This document shows, piece after piece, positions 22,735-35,483 of a stretch of 64,000 nt of DNA. Source of the DNA: Aselliscus stoliczkanus (lineage: Eukaryota; Chordata; Mammalia; Chiroptera; Hipposideridae); the NCBI GenBank assembly GCA_033961575.1, contig CM066731.1, positions 135,525,001 through 135,589,000 on the forward strand, written 5' to 3'. How positions within the stretch are numbered: the first letter of the stretch is position 1; each line of letters begins with the position of its first letter. Position numbers and translations under genes: made by a program. The notes beneath the pieces are model-generated. The model saw only the letters and a list, made by a program, of their open reading frames with translations. It searched no databases and was not told the origin of the DNA.

Positions 22735-25700
22735 CATGAGGGATTAGAAAAAGTATAAGGACCTTTTCTCAGGTATCTGATGGCTCATGGTCATTTAACT
22801 GATTTTAGGCTTCCACCAAAAGGTTGATAGGGGCAGAAAGCTGAAGTGCATTTCAAATTATTACACGTAAAAAATGTAAAACTCTCTAGAGTCTTCATTA
22901 AAAGGTTAGGGTGGGGAAGGGAGTTGAGTTATTTGCATAATGCAATAGTAAGAATTTATTTTTAGATTCAAACAGATTATGTTATCTTTGACCCCAATTA
23001 ACATGACTAATCAAGAGTGAACTGCATTCCTTGTGAACATGTCATACTTTACTGACAGTCTTTGTGGACATCAGTTACTGCCAATCATATTTTTTGCTCT
23101 GCAACAGGTCCATAACTTATTTTTCTGTGTGGTGAGTCCCATGAATTGGGACTGTATCACTAAGCATGGATGAATCTTCAGTTGCAGTGGGATTAGAAAG
23201 AAGGCCAAAAAATGACCTGACGATTGACACCTCTGTGAGACCTGTTTCTTGAAGTTTTCAGTCAATTTTTAAAGAAATGATTACATGCTTCACACAACCT
23301 ACACATTAAAGAGATAGACTTATAAACTAAAACCCAATGCATTTAATGGTGATGAGGAAAATGGTCATCAGGGTTGGGAATGAAAGTATTTGTCTCCTCT
23401 ATTTAGGACTGTTTTTGACAGTGTCAAGGTCTCATGTTTGACTGAGGAGCAAGTACTCAGAAGCAAAGAGTTTTGAAATTATGTAATTATTTCATCTGAT
23501 GTGATAGCACTCAGAGAATTATTCCTTTTCTTCCACAATGTCTATTTTTCCACTGACAACGACACATATATTATTCAGTGCTCATCATACTTAGGCCATT
23601 CTGGACTAAACTTGCAAGAAATATAAGAGATGTGCAAACAAAAATTCAAATTATAGTTTCCATCATCTACAATTCTTCTTCTTAGTATAATTAAATTGTG
23701 TAGTTAATACATGGAGGGTTACTGAGTAATCTATCTTACTCATTAGTATTAGTAAAAATATTAATATTTGTTATCACAATTAAAGTGCATAAACTACTTA
23801 AATTCTTCATATTTATATTTTATCATGTAATTAAACATATATTACAAATAATAAATCCTATATGTTGAGAATAGATATTTGTAGCATCTTCCCCTGAATC
23901 TAATTCTAGTAATTGAAAAATTAATGGAGAAATACAGAGAATATCAATGTCATAATTTAAAAGCTTCTTTAATGACTTTATGAGGGTATATACACACACA
24001 AACACATATAGAATTATGAATCTAAGAAATAGAATACATAATGTACATATTACTTTCAAATATATTTATAATATTTAACATGTAGGAGTCAGCAACATGA
24101 ATCTCAATAAATTAAAAAATTTAATACCACATAGTTTCTGGCAAAAGGCAATAAAAAGAAATAGACTAAATGTACATAGTTTATTTTCCATTGGAACTGG
24201 AAGAATATATTTCTACTATATCTTCAGTTAAAGAGGAATAAATAGAATAATAAGCTGTTTAAAATTGATTTAAAATATATGAAATAACAAAGTGATACAA
24301 CAGGCCAATACATAATTTAAGAATAATATGTATTCTTAAATTCAAGAATCTTGAAAATAATAACCAGTTAAAAAACAAACTTGAAGACTAGAAGTAAGAT
24401 AATACAGCTAAATGTAATTGATAAAAATTGTGAAGAGTTGGTTGATATAACCAAATGATTGGCAATATTGTGTAAACTGTCATAGACCATACAAAATTGT
24501 GTGTGATGTATTATCATTTTAGAAGGTTAGTATTGCCTGATACCAAAACAGACACTACGGAACAAGGAAAGTGTGGACCAATTTCATTTCTGAATACAAA
24601 AAGGAAAATTATATGTGATTTTAATTCTTCTCCCTACATCTCACATCCTCATTCTCTCATCTAAATAAGAGTTTGAGCACCAATAATGGACAAAGACAGC
24701 ACTATATTTTTAAAGTAATGTTTCAAATCAGTGGGAAAAGCATAGACTATACAGTAAAAGGTGTAGAGCAGTGCCTTTCCCCAGTTCAAGTCCTTCCCAT
24801 GTTGGCCGAGATCTAATGATTGGTTGATATTGACACCAGACAGCTCTGATAGTCCATTTCAGCTTCTGATCTCTCCAGTGGGGCTGAATGAAACTTTTGG
24901 CCTTGCATGGCAGCTCTGCTTGTCCACCTGGATGGTTCTGTTTCTTCCCTTTCCATTTTACAAGTGATAATCCCTGATAAACATTCTGTGCACAAACCTT
25001 TGCCTTAGAGTCCATTTTCCAGGAAACATAACCTGCCAGATGCCATAGGCCAGACTTACACCATATCCGGGATATTTGTTACATTGAGGACAGGAGAAAT
25101 AAAGTATGAAAGGCTTATTTAATTGGGAATAGCTTGATCATTTAACGTCACCTTATAAACTAAATAACAAGGCTGAAATCTGATTGAAAAGATCTAGTAC
25201 TCAATTGTTTGTTCTAACATTTCATTTTATTCTCAATTGCTTTATAAAAATGTCCTCGATGGACAGAAGTTCTAATAGAAAACTATATTCAGTAATATGT
25301 ATTTTACTTATAGCAAAAGTTTTAGTTAGAATAATTTGCATTAAGTAATAATTTGAATGTGTTTCCTGCCAAAGTCAACTTAGAAAATGGAGACCCAATT
25401 ACAACTTTAAGTATGGAATAACTATACTATAGATATTATTATGCTTTGTTTTCTTTTTCGTTTGAGAAAAAAAGGGTTTTATATGTTTTTTGGTCTGGTC
25501 TAGAATTAAAATATGCTTCCAATAGTCTAATTTATAATTATCTTCCACATACTCTTCCTCCTTTTTAATAATAAGGGGTAAAGGTCAAAAATCATTCAAG
25601 AGGGTGCTTTTTAATTAGCCTGAAATGTGTGTGACTGGCTGTACTGACCACTCTCAGTTCAGAGATTTTAATAGGCTTTTTTCAAGACTCATTAACTCAA

Positions 25701-25892
25701 GGAGTAAAACATCAGTATAACCTACCAACTCCTAGAGTAGTTCTCACTAGTTACTGAAGTATTTAATAGTCAGATATGCATTCCATTTATCAATAATGTG
25801 TCCAGAATGACAAGTCAGCACTAGGTTTATTCAATGTTAATGATTTTCATGACTGCTAATTTTGAGACACTACTGCCTTATGTCAAGCTTCT
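22732..25892. other. AT-rich intergenic DNA; LTR-like block at 24780-25045
   Basis: Mostly without features. The 24780-25045 block is GC-richer and ends ttttccaggaaacataacctgcc, like the end of an old mammalian LTR repeat. Minus-strand open frames there are short and unconvincing. Confidence 0.35.
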
Positions 25893-26262
25893 CTATGAAA
25901 TAGCTCTGGATTTGGAATTAGGCCATCTGAGTCCATGTCCTACATCTCCTCTTTACCAGACAGTGTGACCTTGGATAATTCATGGAATCTATGCTTTATT
26001 TATTGAAATCTGCCTGGTTATAAAAAATACTTTCAATAATTTATAAAATATATATAAAATAAAAATAACTAAAACAGTTTTATATTTTTAAAAAAAGGGG
26101 TTACAATATGTGGGAATTACCTTGGGAAGACTACCAAATCTATAAAATGTTGATTATATCAGTATTTATATCATTGAGTGGTGGCAAGGATTAAATGAAA
26201 AACAACAAAATTAAAAAGCTCTTATGATAGTGCTCAGTAAAAGTTAGCTATCATAATTGTAA
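25893..26262 (+). mobile_element. MIR SINE split by about 130 bp of AT-rich sequence
   Basis: The left half (tctggatttggaattaggcc ... cagtgtgaccttggataatt) ends near 26010. The right half (gtggcaaggattaaatgaaa ... gtgctcagtaaaagttagct) resumes near 26140. Both are in MIR order on the plus strand, so this is one old element with an AT-rich insertion or expansion. Confidence 0.65.
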
Positions 26263-26474
26263 AGGAAAGGGGGGTGTCTCTCTTAAAGAATGAATAAATG
26301 ACTCCATTTCAATCATCAGTAACCACCACCAACTTCCTCTATCCCAAATAAGGGTTAAGACAAAATAACTGTAGAAGACTAAATGAGATTAAAGGAAATT
26401 TAATATACAAAAAAGTAATTTTACTCAGCACTGCACTGTATGGAGAGCTTTGTCATTGAATCCTGCTGTGACTT

Positions 26475-26842
26475 TGTCTTCGTTCACTCAGGCCCCTGTA
26501 ACAAAATACCACAGACTGGTGGTTGATTAACAGCAGACGTTTACTACTCGCAGTTCTGGAGGCTGGAAGCCTGAAATTAGGATGTCATCATGGTTAGTTA
26601 GGTGAGGGCCCTCTCCGAGGTCACAGCCTTCTTGTTGTGTCCTTACATGGTAGAAGGGGCTAGGGAGGTCTGTAGGATCTCTGAGAAGAGTACTAATCCC
26701 ATTCATGAGGGTTCCACCCTCATGACCTAATCGCCTCTTAAAGGAACCACCTACTATTAATACCATTGCCTTTAGGAATTAGAATTTCAACACATGAATA
26801 TGGGGGGGGGGGAGGGGGAACACAAAAATTCAGACCATAGCA
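26475..26842 (-). mobile_element. Solo MaLR (MST/MLT1-type) LTR
   Basis: Minus-strand LTR of the ERVL-MaLR group. On the plus strand the complement reads cagttctggaggctggaagc, then gtgagggcc, then cccattcatgagggttccac, and ends accatagca. Ends are TG...CA type. The 5-bp duplication gactt at 26470-26474 and 26843-26847 is exactly the expected length. A G-rich tract (about 26801-26818) lies near its 5' end. No internal retroviral sequence adjoins it. Confidence 0.88.
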
Positions 26843-27201
26843 GACTTCTGTAAAATTAAAAAGATGGAGCGAATGATTTCCCATATACACGCACTCTCTT
26901 CCTTTTTCTCTAGGAGAACATAAAAGAAAGTGTTAGATAAAGGAACAAATCATGATTCTTAACATTAAATACAAAAATGCTAGAAGAGGAAAGGTACTGA
27001 ATTATTTCACTGAAATAGATATAATTTTTATTTATATTTGCATATTTTAAATAAAAACATAAGTTATTGGAATAGAAGTAAATGATGCTTTTAGCTTGCA
27101 CTTACCAGAAACCAAACTCTGTCTAGCTCAACAAAAATAAAATATATTACCCTCATAATTAGGAAAGTTATGGATGACAGTAGCAATGCAAATAAGCTTT
27201 T

Positions 27202-27686
27202 TTTTTTTTTAAAGATTTTATTAGGGAATTAAGGGAGGGGAACAGCATACAGGAATCGAGGAAGGGGAATAGACAGGTTGCGGTCCTTTTTGTGTTCTTC
27301 AGTCTAGTTGTGGAGGACGTTGCTTCACTGGCCCAGGTTGGTATCGTCATTGCACTCTTCCTGCGTGAGGCAGATCACTTGCAGGCCTCTGGAAGGTCAC
27401 TCACAGTAGTTCTTGGCAGCTCACAATGGCTGCTGACCCCTCACTGTAGCCTATGGCAGCCCACTGTAGCAGGGGCTGCAGCCCACACCGTCACCCGCCA
27501 TCTTAACTACAGAAGCAACATTCACCATCTTAGCTATAGAGGCAATCAGGTGGAGCTGTTGTTCACCACCTTAGCTGTAGAGGGCAGTGTCACTGGCCTT
27601 CATATGTAGGATCCGAACCGGGGCCCCGCTGCTCAGAGCTGGCATTTCCAAGTTAGCTCCTAACCAATGCGCCACTTGGCCAGCCT
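27202..27686 (-). mobile_element. Long composite T+ SINE, antisense
   Basis: From the T run and aaagattttatt (complement of the AATAAAATCTTT tail) to the head complement cgccacttggccagcct. The duplication caaataagctttt lies at 27189-27201 and 27687-27699, identical. An open frame across it is chance. Confidence 0.92.
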
Positions 27687-27699
27687 CAAATAAGCTTTT

Positions 27700-28883
27700 A
27701 TTCAATAAGACTTACCTGATCTCTTATCTTTGCTCCCCTCTACCTGTTGGCTTCTTCATTGGAAACATGCCACAGACAACTACATCCTAAAAACCATCTT
27801 GTCAGAGATGAAAAGGTCTCACCAGCTTTAGTATGAAACAGTTTGAAGCTGGAATTCAGTATCCCAGCAAGGGTCTTTGTGGCCAAGGGTCTCTTACCAG
27901 AGGAAGGGAATTGATGGCAGTAATGTCTACTTAGGAAATTATTGAGCAATCTCTCCTGGTTATATGTTTATGGAGGATGAATAAAATATCTTTAGGAACC
28001 AGAAAGGTAAATGAGTAGTGTACCAATGGACATTATTACTTAAACTGTGAACACTACTGAGAATGAAAACATTGGTATTTGAGAATGAAATGTTGTGACA
28101 AGTGTAAAACAATACTATACTGTGCCAGCAGGGAAATATATAGTTATCTTTTGTATGACTGAAAGAGGCTGATAATTATTGTGATGAACTAGAAAAAAAA
28201 ACAAAAACATTTTCCATCTACAAGAACTCCAAAGCAGCAATGTAGGCTTCCATTGTTAGGTCAGATTTGCTAAGAAAAGCTAGAAATGTGTATTTTATGT
28301 AGATTTCAAACCTTTCTATAATTGTAAACTGATTCCATTTTTTTTTTTAATATAAACACTGCTTTGTTTACAAATCCACATTCATCCGGTGAGCAAGCAG
28401 TTTGCTGCCCCTAGTATAATAAATTAGACAAAATTATTTGGACTCTTTTACTTCTTTATACAGGAAAATACTTAATATCTCAGGTACTTCTGAATAACTA
28501 TCCTACATACATAATGACTTAAATCATAGTGTGCACATAACCTTAACTCACAGAGATTTATTTTGTTGTTCTATATTATGGGCTAAAGTGTTGGATATTG
28601 ACATGTCTGTCATGAAGCCATTTGTCTTCTGAGACAAGCACTGCTAGGTACATATACTCAAATGCATGGATCTAAGTCTGTATGTGCATGGTGCAGGATA
28701 AAGAGTGGGTGAGTTCTGAAGGGAAAGGAGATAGCCATTGATTACAAAAAGAATGAGCCTATGGTTCCTGATCTTGTGCTCTAATCTCATCCAGCTTTGG
28801 GTGATATCATAACTAGAGATGAGTGGGTGGAGTATTTAACAAAACAGAAGGGAGGGGATCTCAAAATACCCACAACCTTCTAA
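27700..28883. other. AT-rich intergenic DNA, nothing recognised
   Basis: No gene, RNA or named repeat. Confidence 0.5.
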
Positions 28884-28898
28884 AAATTATTATTATTA

Positions 28899-29036
28899 TT
28901 TTTAGCTGAGCCATCCTGGCTCCTGTTGGCAGCTTAGCGGCAGCTCAGCTTGGGCTGGGCATCGAACTGCTATTGCTCAGAGCTCAGCTCGCACTCTTGA
29001 GCAAGCTCTTAACTAAATGAGCCACTTGGCCAGCCC
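28899..29036 (-). mobile_element. Second-type SINE, antisense
   Basis: A T-rich (tta)n end, then tagctgagccatcctggc, ending gagccacttggccagccc. The short duplication aaattatt lies at 28884-28891 and 29041-29048. Confidence 0.82.
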
Positions 29037-29419
29037 TTACAAATTATTTTGACTTCGGAATCTTTTAAATAGCAAAGCTTTAGAAAAAGCTCTTGTTCTA
29101 TCCACAATATGATTCCTAGAGAAGTGCATTTCACACTTCCATTAACTCTTACAATCTGTCATTCCAAAATAATATATGTCTAACTGACATACTGTAAATT
29201 ATTTTTGAAAGGGAAAGCTAAAGGTCTATGGATGGATGATGGAGGGAGCTGGAGGCCAAATAAATCACATACATGGATCATTTCATGAGTATTAGAGATA
29301 ATTGTCAAGGCTCTGAGGCCAGGTCCCCAAGATGGAAGAATGAGTGTAGGGGTAAAGCGATATGGCGGAAAATGTGACTGTTGAGTGATAAATTTGTTCA
29401 GCACACAGGGTTAATATTA

Positions 29420-32210
29420 CCCATATATTAGCTGTCAATTATATTCAGTTAATTGATGGTGTTGTTTAGTTCAACTATATCCTTACTGACTTTCTGCCTG
29501 CTGGATCTGTCCATTTCTGAGAGAGCAGTGTTGAAATCTCCAACTATGATATTGGATTTATCTACTTCTCTTTGCATTTCTATCAGTTTATGTCTCACAT
29601 AGTGTGGTGCTTTAGTTGGTAGGTTAGTACATATTAAGGATTGTTATTTCCTTTGGAGGATTAACCCCTTTTCATTATATAATGCCCTTCTTTATCCCTG
29701 ATAGCTTCCTTGCTTTTTGTTTGCTTTGTCTGAAATTAAGACAGCTCCTTCTGTTTTCTTTTGATTGGTGTTAGGATGGTATATTTTTCTCCATCCATTT
29801 ACTTTTAATCCATGTGTGTGTTTGTATTTAACATAGGCTTCTTATAAGCAACATACATTTGAGTTATGCTTTTGATCCATTCTGACAATGTCCTTTAGTT
29901 GTATTTAGATCATTGATGTACAAAGTGATTATTGATATAGTTGAAATAATATCTACCATATATTTCTTTTTTGGTTTTCTATGTGTTGTCCATGGTTTTT
30001 AGTTTTATTTTTACCTTCCACTGTTTTTCTATGTATTGTGGTTTTAATTGAGCATTGTATATAATTCCATTTTTTGTTGCTTTCTTAGCCAATCGGATAT
30101 ACTTCTTTTAAAAATTTTCTAGTGGTTGTTCTAAATTTGCAATATGTATTTATAACTATTCCAAATATATTTTCAAATAACACTATACCACTTCACAGGT
30201 ACTGTGAGTATTATAATAAAATATTCATAGTTCTTCTCTTCCCTCCTTATACCATTGCTGTAATTCACTTTACTTATACCTAGGCATATATATAATTTAT
30301 AGGCACACACAATTGAATACATATATGTTGCTATTATTATTTGAACAAATTGTTATCTGTTATGTCAACTAAGAATAAGAATTGAAATAAAAATGAAAGT
30401 TTTTATTTTACCTCCAATACCTTCTATGATGCCCTTACTTTCTCATGCAGATGTTTCTGACCTATATAATTTTCCTTCTCTTTAAAGAACTTTTTTTTTT
30501 TTTTTAACATTTCTTGCAAGACATGTCTACTGGCAACAAATTCCCTCAATTTTTGTTTGTCTGAGAAAGATTTTATTTCTCTTTCACTTTTGAAAAATAA
30601 TTTTGCATAGTACAGAACTGGTGTTTCTTTGTTTCTCTCAATACTTTAAATATTTTATTCCATCCTCTTCTTGCCTAGCTTGATTTCCGAGAAGTCAGAT
30701 ATAATTCTTCTCTTTTTCCTCTGTAAGTAATTTTTTTCTTCGTGCTTCTGTCAGGTTTTTATCTTTATTTTTATTTTCTGTGGTTTAAAAATATTATGCC
30801 TAGGTGTAATTTTTTGTTTTGGGCATCTATCCATCTTTGTATTCTGTAAGCTTCTGTGGTTTGGTGTCTGACATTAATTTTGGGGAAATTTCAGTCATTA
30901 TTCTTTCAAATATTATTTCTATTTTTAAAAATTTCTTCTCTTGTATTCCCTTTACATATATTACATCTTTTGTAATTGTCCCATGGTCTTAGATATCTTG
31001 TTTTTTTTCATTCTTTGTTCTCTTTGCTTTTCAGTTTTGGAGATTTTTGTTGAGCTATCCTCAAGCTCAGAGATTCTTTCCTCAGCTGTGTCCCATCTAC
31101 TAATAAAATGGTCACAGGCATTCTTGTTTTCTATGACAATATTTTTGATTTCTAGCATTTCTTATTGGTTCTTTCTTAGGATTTCCATCTCTCTGCTTAT
31201 ACCACCCATCTGTTCTTGCATGCCATCTACTTTATCCAGTGGATCCCTTAGCATATTAATCATAGTTGTTTTAAATCCCCAGTCTGATAATTCCAGCATC
31301 CTTGCCATGTACTCATATGGTTCTGATGCTTGCTCTGTCTCTTCCAGTTGTGTTTTTTGCCTTGTAGTATGCCTTTTAATTTTTTTTTCTTCTTGATATC
31401 TGTACATAATGTATCAGGTAAAAGGAACTGCTGTCAATAGGTTTTAGGTATGTAGTAATAAGTTGTGGGGGGAAGGGAAGTATTCTGTAATTAAATGATT
31501 AGGTTTTTTGGTGATACTATGCCTCTGAACTGTTAGCTTCATAAGTGTTTCTCAATTTTGTTGTTTTGTTCTACCCTTAGGGGGACAGAGTAGCTAGAGT
31601 GGGCTGGAGTTGGATATTTCCCTTTCCCACATGGAAAGCTGCAGGTGACTGGAGTATTTCCTTTCCCCAGGTCAATTAGGCTGTAACAATACCCTTACTT
31701 GTTATGCTTTAGTTTATTAGTTTCTGCTGAGGGCAGGCCTTGTTAAGATTGGAGTACTCGCTCCAGTGTATTTTAAAATGCTCCGTCTCTGTCAGAAGCA
31801 TGAGGGGATTTTTCTCTGATGTTTACTGTGAGATAAATTTTGCAAAATTGTGGGGGCCACCCTATGAATGGGTACCCCTGGAGTTTTTAATTCTCAGCGT
31901 TATTCACACTGAGTCTTCAGCAGTTAATCAGTTATATTATAGTTTAGGTTTTCCTGCTTTGGCGCTGGTTCCTGTTGCAGTTTCCATTTGTGACTCTGCT
32001 CTGGTAAGCCGCCTCCTCCTGTATTCTCTTGTCTGTCTCTCCAGTCTTGGGGGCAGCAATCTGTTCCATATCCTTACTTCTCTTAGGAATCCTAGAAAAG
32101 TTGTTGATTTTTTTTCAGTGTGGTCAGCTTTTTACTTGTTTATGATGGTGTAGCTACTTCCAAGCTCTTTACATGTGGAATTAGAAGTTCAAAGTTCTCT
32201 TTCCTTGTTT
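29420..32210 (-). mobile_element. Old LINE-1 5' half: 5' UTR, ORF1 and ORF2 endonuclease
   Basis: Read on the minus strand from the right: a 5' UTR-like block (about 31410-32210), then an ORF1-type segment (31407 to 30961) in which TAEERISELED and TEKQREQRMKKN match the L1 ORF1 coiled-coil region. Near 29540 is VGDFNTALSEMDRSSRQK, the endonuclease motif of L1 ORF2. The middle is diverged and broken. ORF1 normally forms the RNA-binding trimer and ORF2 nicks and copies target DNA; both are inactivated here. No 3' part adjoins it. Plus-strand frames such as 30941-31396 and 31740-32153 are complements of this element, not genes. Confidence 0.8.
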
Positions 32211-33457
32211 TTTAACCTCTCTTTTAAAAAATTTCCTTAGAGCTGTTAGTTCATTAGTTTTATCTATCTAACATGATGTTAACATAATAGATTGAATTTC
32301 TAATTTTATATTAATTTTATATTAATTATTTTTATTTCTAGATTTTATATTTTAAATTTACTTATTTGAAATTTGCTTTTGTTTTCAAATTTGTCTACTT
32401 TTTCAAATTTGCTTATATTTTTTTATGGTTTTAATTTTTTATATTTGATTATTTAAACATGGAGTTTATATTCTCCTTAAGAATGTCCTACTTGTTTGAA
32501 ATTCTTATTGACTTAAACTTTTGATATGTTTTGTCTCCTGATTCTAATGGTAAACTGTTAGTCATAGCTTTATGGTATGAGAGATTATGAGTTCATCAAA
32601 TGAAGTTACACCTGTGAGAATTTTGTTCAACTTTGCGTGAGCTTCTTTCCCTCAGTAGTATTATCTGGCAGATACCCTAGTTTATCATAGACTGACCACT
32701 TTTATGTACATTTGTCAATTTCTGACTTTGGAAACTACATGGATAATATGGATTCCTACCTAAGGCCAACTGGAGAAATGTTTTTCCCTCCCACAGCCCA
32801 GGCATAGATAGCAAAGCATTACCTGCCCCCGCCCCTTCTTTCTTTTCCAGGGAAATTCTTGTTTCTAGAACTCTGTTGATAAGGCTTTTTAAATTTCTTC
32901 CTTTATATGGGGATCTCAGTTCTAGTGATCACCATGAATGGAACCAAAAATATTTGTCCTTCGTTTGGATAGGCATGAAATAAACTCATGTTCTACCAAG
33001 CAGGGCATATATCTAAACACTCTCATATGTACTACACACACACGAACACCACACATGCATACAAATAGACACACCCTAGGACAGTTAAAGTTTACTTTAT
33101 ATCTGTGTTTATAATTCTCTGTTTTTGGAACTTAGGTATACTACTTATGAGTGTGGTTTGATATATTTTAACCAGTATTGTAAGAGTTTCAACAGATGGT
33201 TTTCCAGGTGACTTAGTTCACCTAATTTCTTTATATTAAAAAAAAAAATGCTCACAAAGCAGTGTAAGCGTTAATAACCGCTATATCACTTCCTCAACTT
33301 TTTAGTCTTATGAATGTTAAGTGTAAAAAAAGTACCATTTTATGTACAATAATTCATCCAAATTTTTCTGATTCTTGCTAAAGTTCTCCTTTCTTCACCT
33401 GTTTCTATCAAGAGTGGACTCTTTTGCTGTCATTTTGGAATCTGATCTTTTTTTTTT
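32211..33457. other. AT-rich intergenic DNA; short CA-rich patch near 33030-33075
   Basis: Possibly more LINE-1 5' sequence at the left, not resolved. No gene. Confidence 0.35.
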
Positions 33458-33472
33458 CTCCTCTTACCTTTT

Positions 33473-33934
33473 TTTTTTAATTTTTTAATTTTTTTTATTT
33501 TTAAAGATTTTATTGGGGAATTGGCGGAGGGGAACAGTGTTGGGGAATCAGGGAAGGGGAACAGACAAGTTGCCGTCTTTTTGTTCTTCAGTTTAGTTGT
33601 GGAGGATGTTGCTTCACTGTTGGTATCGTCATTGCGCTCTTCCCGGATGAGGCAGATGGGTCACTGGCCTCTGGATGTCGCTCACCGCGGCTATTCGCAG
33701 CTCACGCTTGGCTGCCAGCCGCTCACGCTGGCTGCGGGCCACACACTGTAGCCTATGGCAGCCCACTGCAGCAGGGGCTGCAGCCTACACCATCACCGGG
33801 GCTCGCACAGCCCAGCTCCAGGTGGAGCTGTTGTTAGCTGTAGAGGGCAGTGTCACTGGCCCTCATGTGGGATCCGAACCGGGGCCGCTGGCATCCCAAA
33901 ACCAGTGCTTAACCAATGCGCCACTCGGCCGGCC
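33473..33934 (-). mobile_element. Long composite T+ SINE, antisense
   Basis: The tail complement taaagattttattgg is near 33502 and the head complement cactcggccggccct ends at 33934-33935. A 15-bp duplication ctcctcttacctttt at 33458-33472 and 33935-33949 is identical, suggesting a fairly young insertion. Confidence 0.93.
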
Positions 33935-33984
33935 CTCCTCTTACCTTTTAAGGAGAGAGAAGACTCTGAGTTTTATTTGATATT

Positions 33985-34128
33985 GTTATTATTATTATTA
34001 TTATTATTTATTTTATTTTTATTTTTATTTTTTTGAGGGTAGTGTCACCGGCCCTCTTATGTGGGACCCGAACTGGGGCCACTGGCTTCCCAAGCCAGCG
34101 CTTAACCACCGTCCCACTCGGCCAGCCC
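33985..34128 (-). mobile_element. Head-only SINE with (TTA)n tail, antisense
   Basis: The only head-only copy found on the minus strand. Its A tail, read in reverse, is a TTA-rich microsatellite (33983-34034). Duplication tatttgatatt at 33974-33984 and 34129-34139. It lies 25 bp from the preceding SINE's right duplication. Confidence 0.9.
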
Positions 34129-34139
34129 TATTTGATATT

Positions 34140-35483
34140 ATTTTTGATTGATGTTTCTCCGAGGCCCATGTGGTGAAGTGGGTGTAATTTGAACTGGTGA
34201 AGTATTTGTTATTCCAAATTATGAAATGATGCCTTTTCATTTGTTAAATTGGAGCATCTGCAAAAGTGGGTAAATTTTGGATTGGGAAATTACAGGACAC
34301 CATAAAATTATGCTAGATCCATTTAGATGGCTCTGTGAGTAATCTGATGCTTCTTTTAGAGTTCGTTGAGGTGTTGATGTGACACTCCTTTCAATATCTT
34401 TCCTTTACAAACTTAATCTGGACTTTTTCTCCCTGTGTTCAAAGATTCCAAATAAGAATATTTTGCTTCTATTTAACGTTGTTTTTTCTCATATTTAATG
34501 CATAAAAATTTTTTTATGTGTTTTTAGTTGACATCATGGACTACATCTCTGTCCCTTTCATAAGTACCTCTCCTTATAGTTAAGAATTAAAAAAAAAAAT
34601 GCTGTTGTATAGCAAATCTCCTTTATTCATACAGGGGTTATTGTGCCGAATTGATTTTATAAAATAGCATTTCTTCAAGCTTTTATACTACAAAATTAAA
34701 TTTGCAAAATGTCTTTAGGTATCATGGTACAACAAAGCAGATTAATTAGATTAATTAATTAATCTGAGATTGACTGATGAGACTAATAGAAACTTAAACA
34801 AACAATAGGTTTTGCTCAGTGTTGTTTCAAGGAAGAAACATTCAGAGGAATTAATAGCAGAAATAGAATTTTCATTTTTAACAGGTATTTCATCCATAGT
34901 ATCCCTAGTCACTTTTATTTAGAATAATATGATATAATTCCTAAAGTGTGGACAATAAAGTTCACGAAATTTCCACTGTATGCTAATACAAAGTTAGTTG
35001 TCTGTCCTGTTTTAATATATACACATCATATATGCACAAATACATGCACACACCTACACGTACAGACACGGTACTTATATTTTATGGGCAATGTTCATAG
35101 TTACACAAATGTTAATGAAGTTTTTGCTAGTATTTTTCTAGGGAAGGAAGAGAAGAAAAAAAGTTCCCCAGAGATACTATTAGTTCTTTTCCAAAAGAAT
35201 TAATATCTTCGTGGACACTTCCTTTGCCAGTTTGCATGTCTCTCATCAATACTAATGGTTTATACTTCATGGTGTGGTGGGCACACTCATTCTTTATCAC
35301 CTAACACTCATTTTAGTCAGCTTTAGAAAAATTATAAGATCAGTCTTCCAAGAAGTACTGTGTGTGAAAGAATATTCTTGGATTAATTATTCTGTTAATA
35401 TTCTTCTTCAACTGGTCTTAATACTGTCACCATCCCAAGTTTATACATAGTTCTATGTAATTCTTTCTTTATTGATGTATTTA
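34140..35483. other. AT-rich intergenic DNA, nothing recognised
   Basis: No gene or named repeat. Short CA-rich patches near 35020-35070. Confidence 0.5.

Noticed and set aside
30941..31396. 151-codon plus-strand open frame
   Set aside because: It is the complement of LINE-1 ORF1; the minus strand carries TAEERISELED.
31740..32153. 137-codon plus-strand open frame
   Set aside because: It lies in the complement of an old LINE-1 5' UTR.
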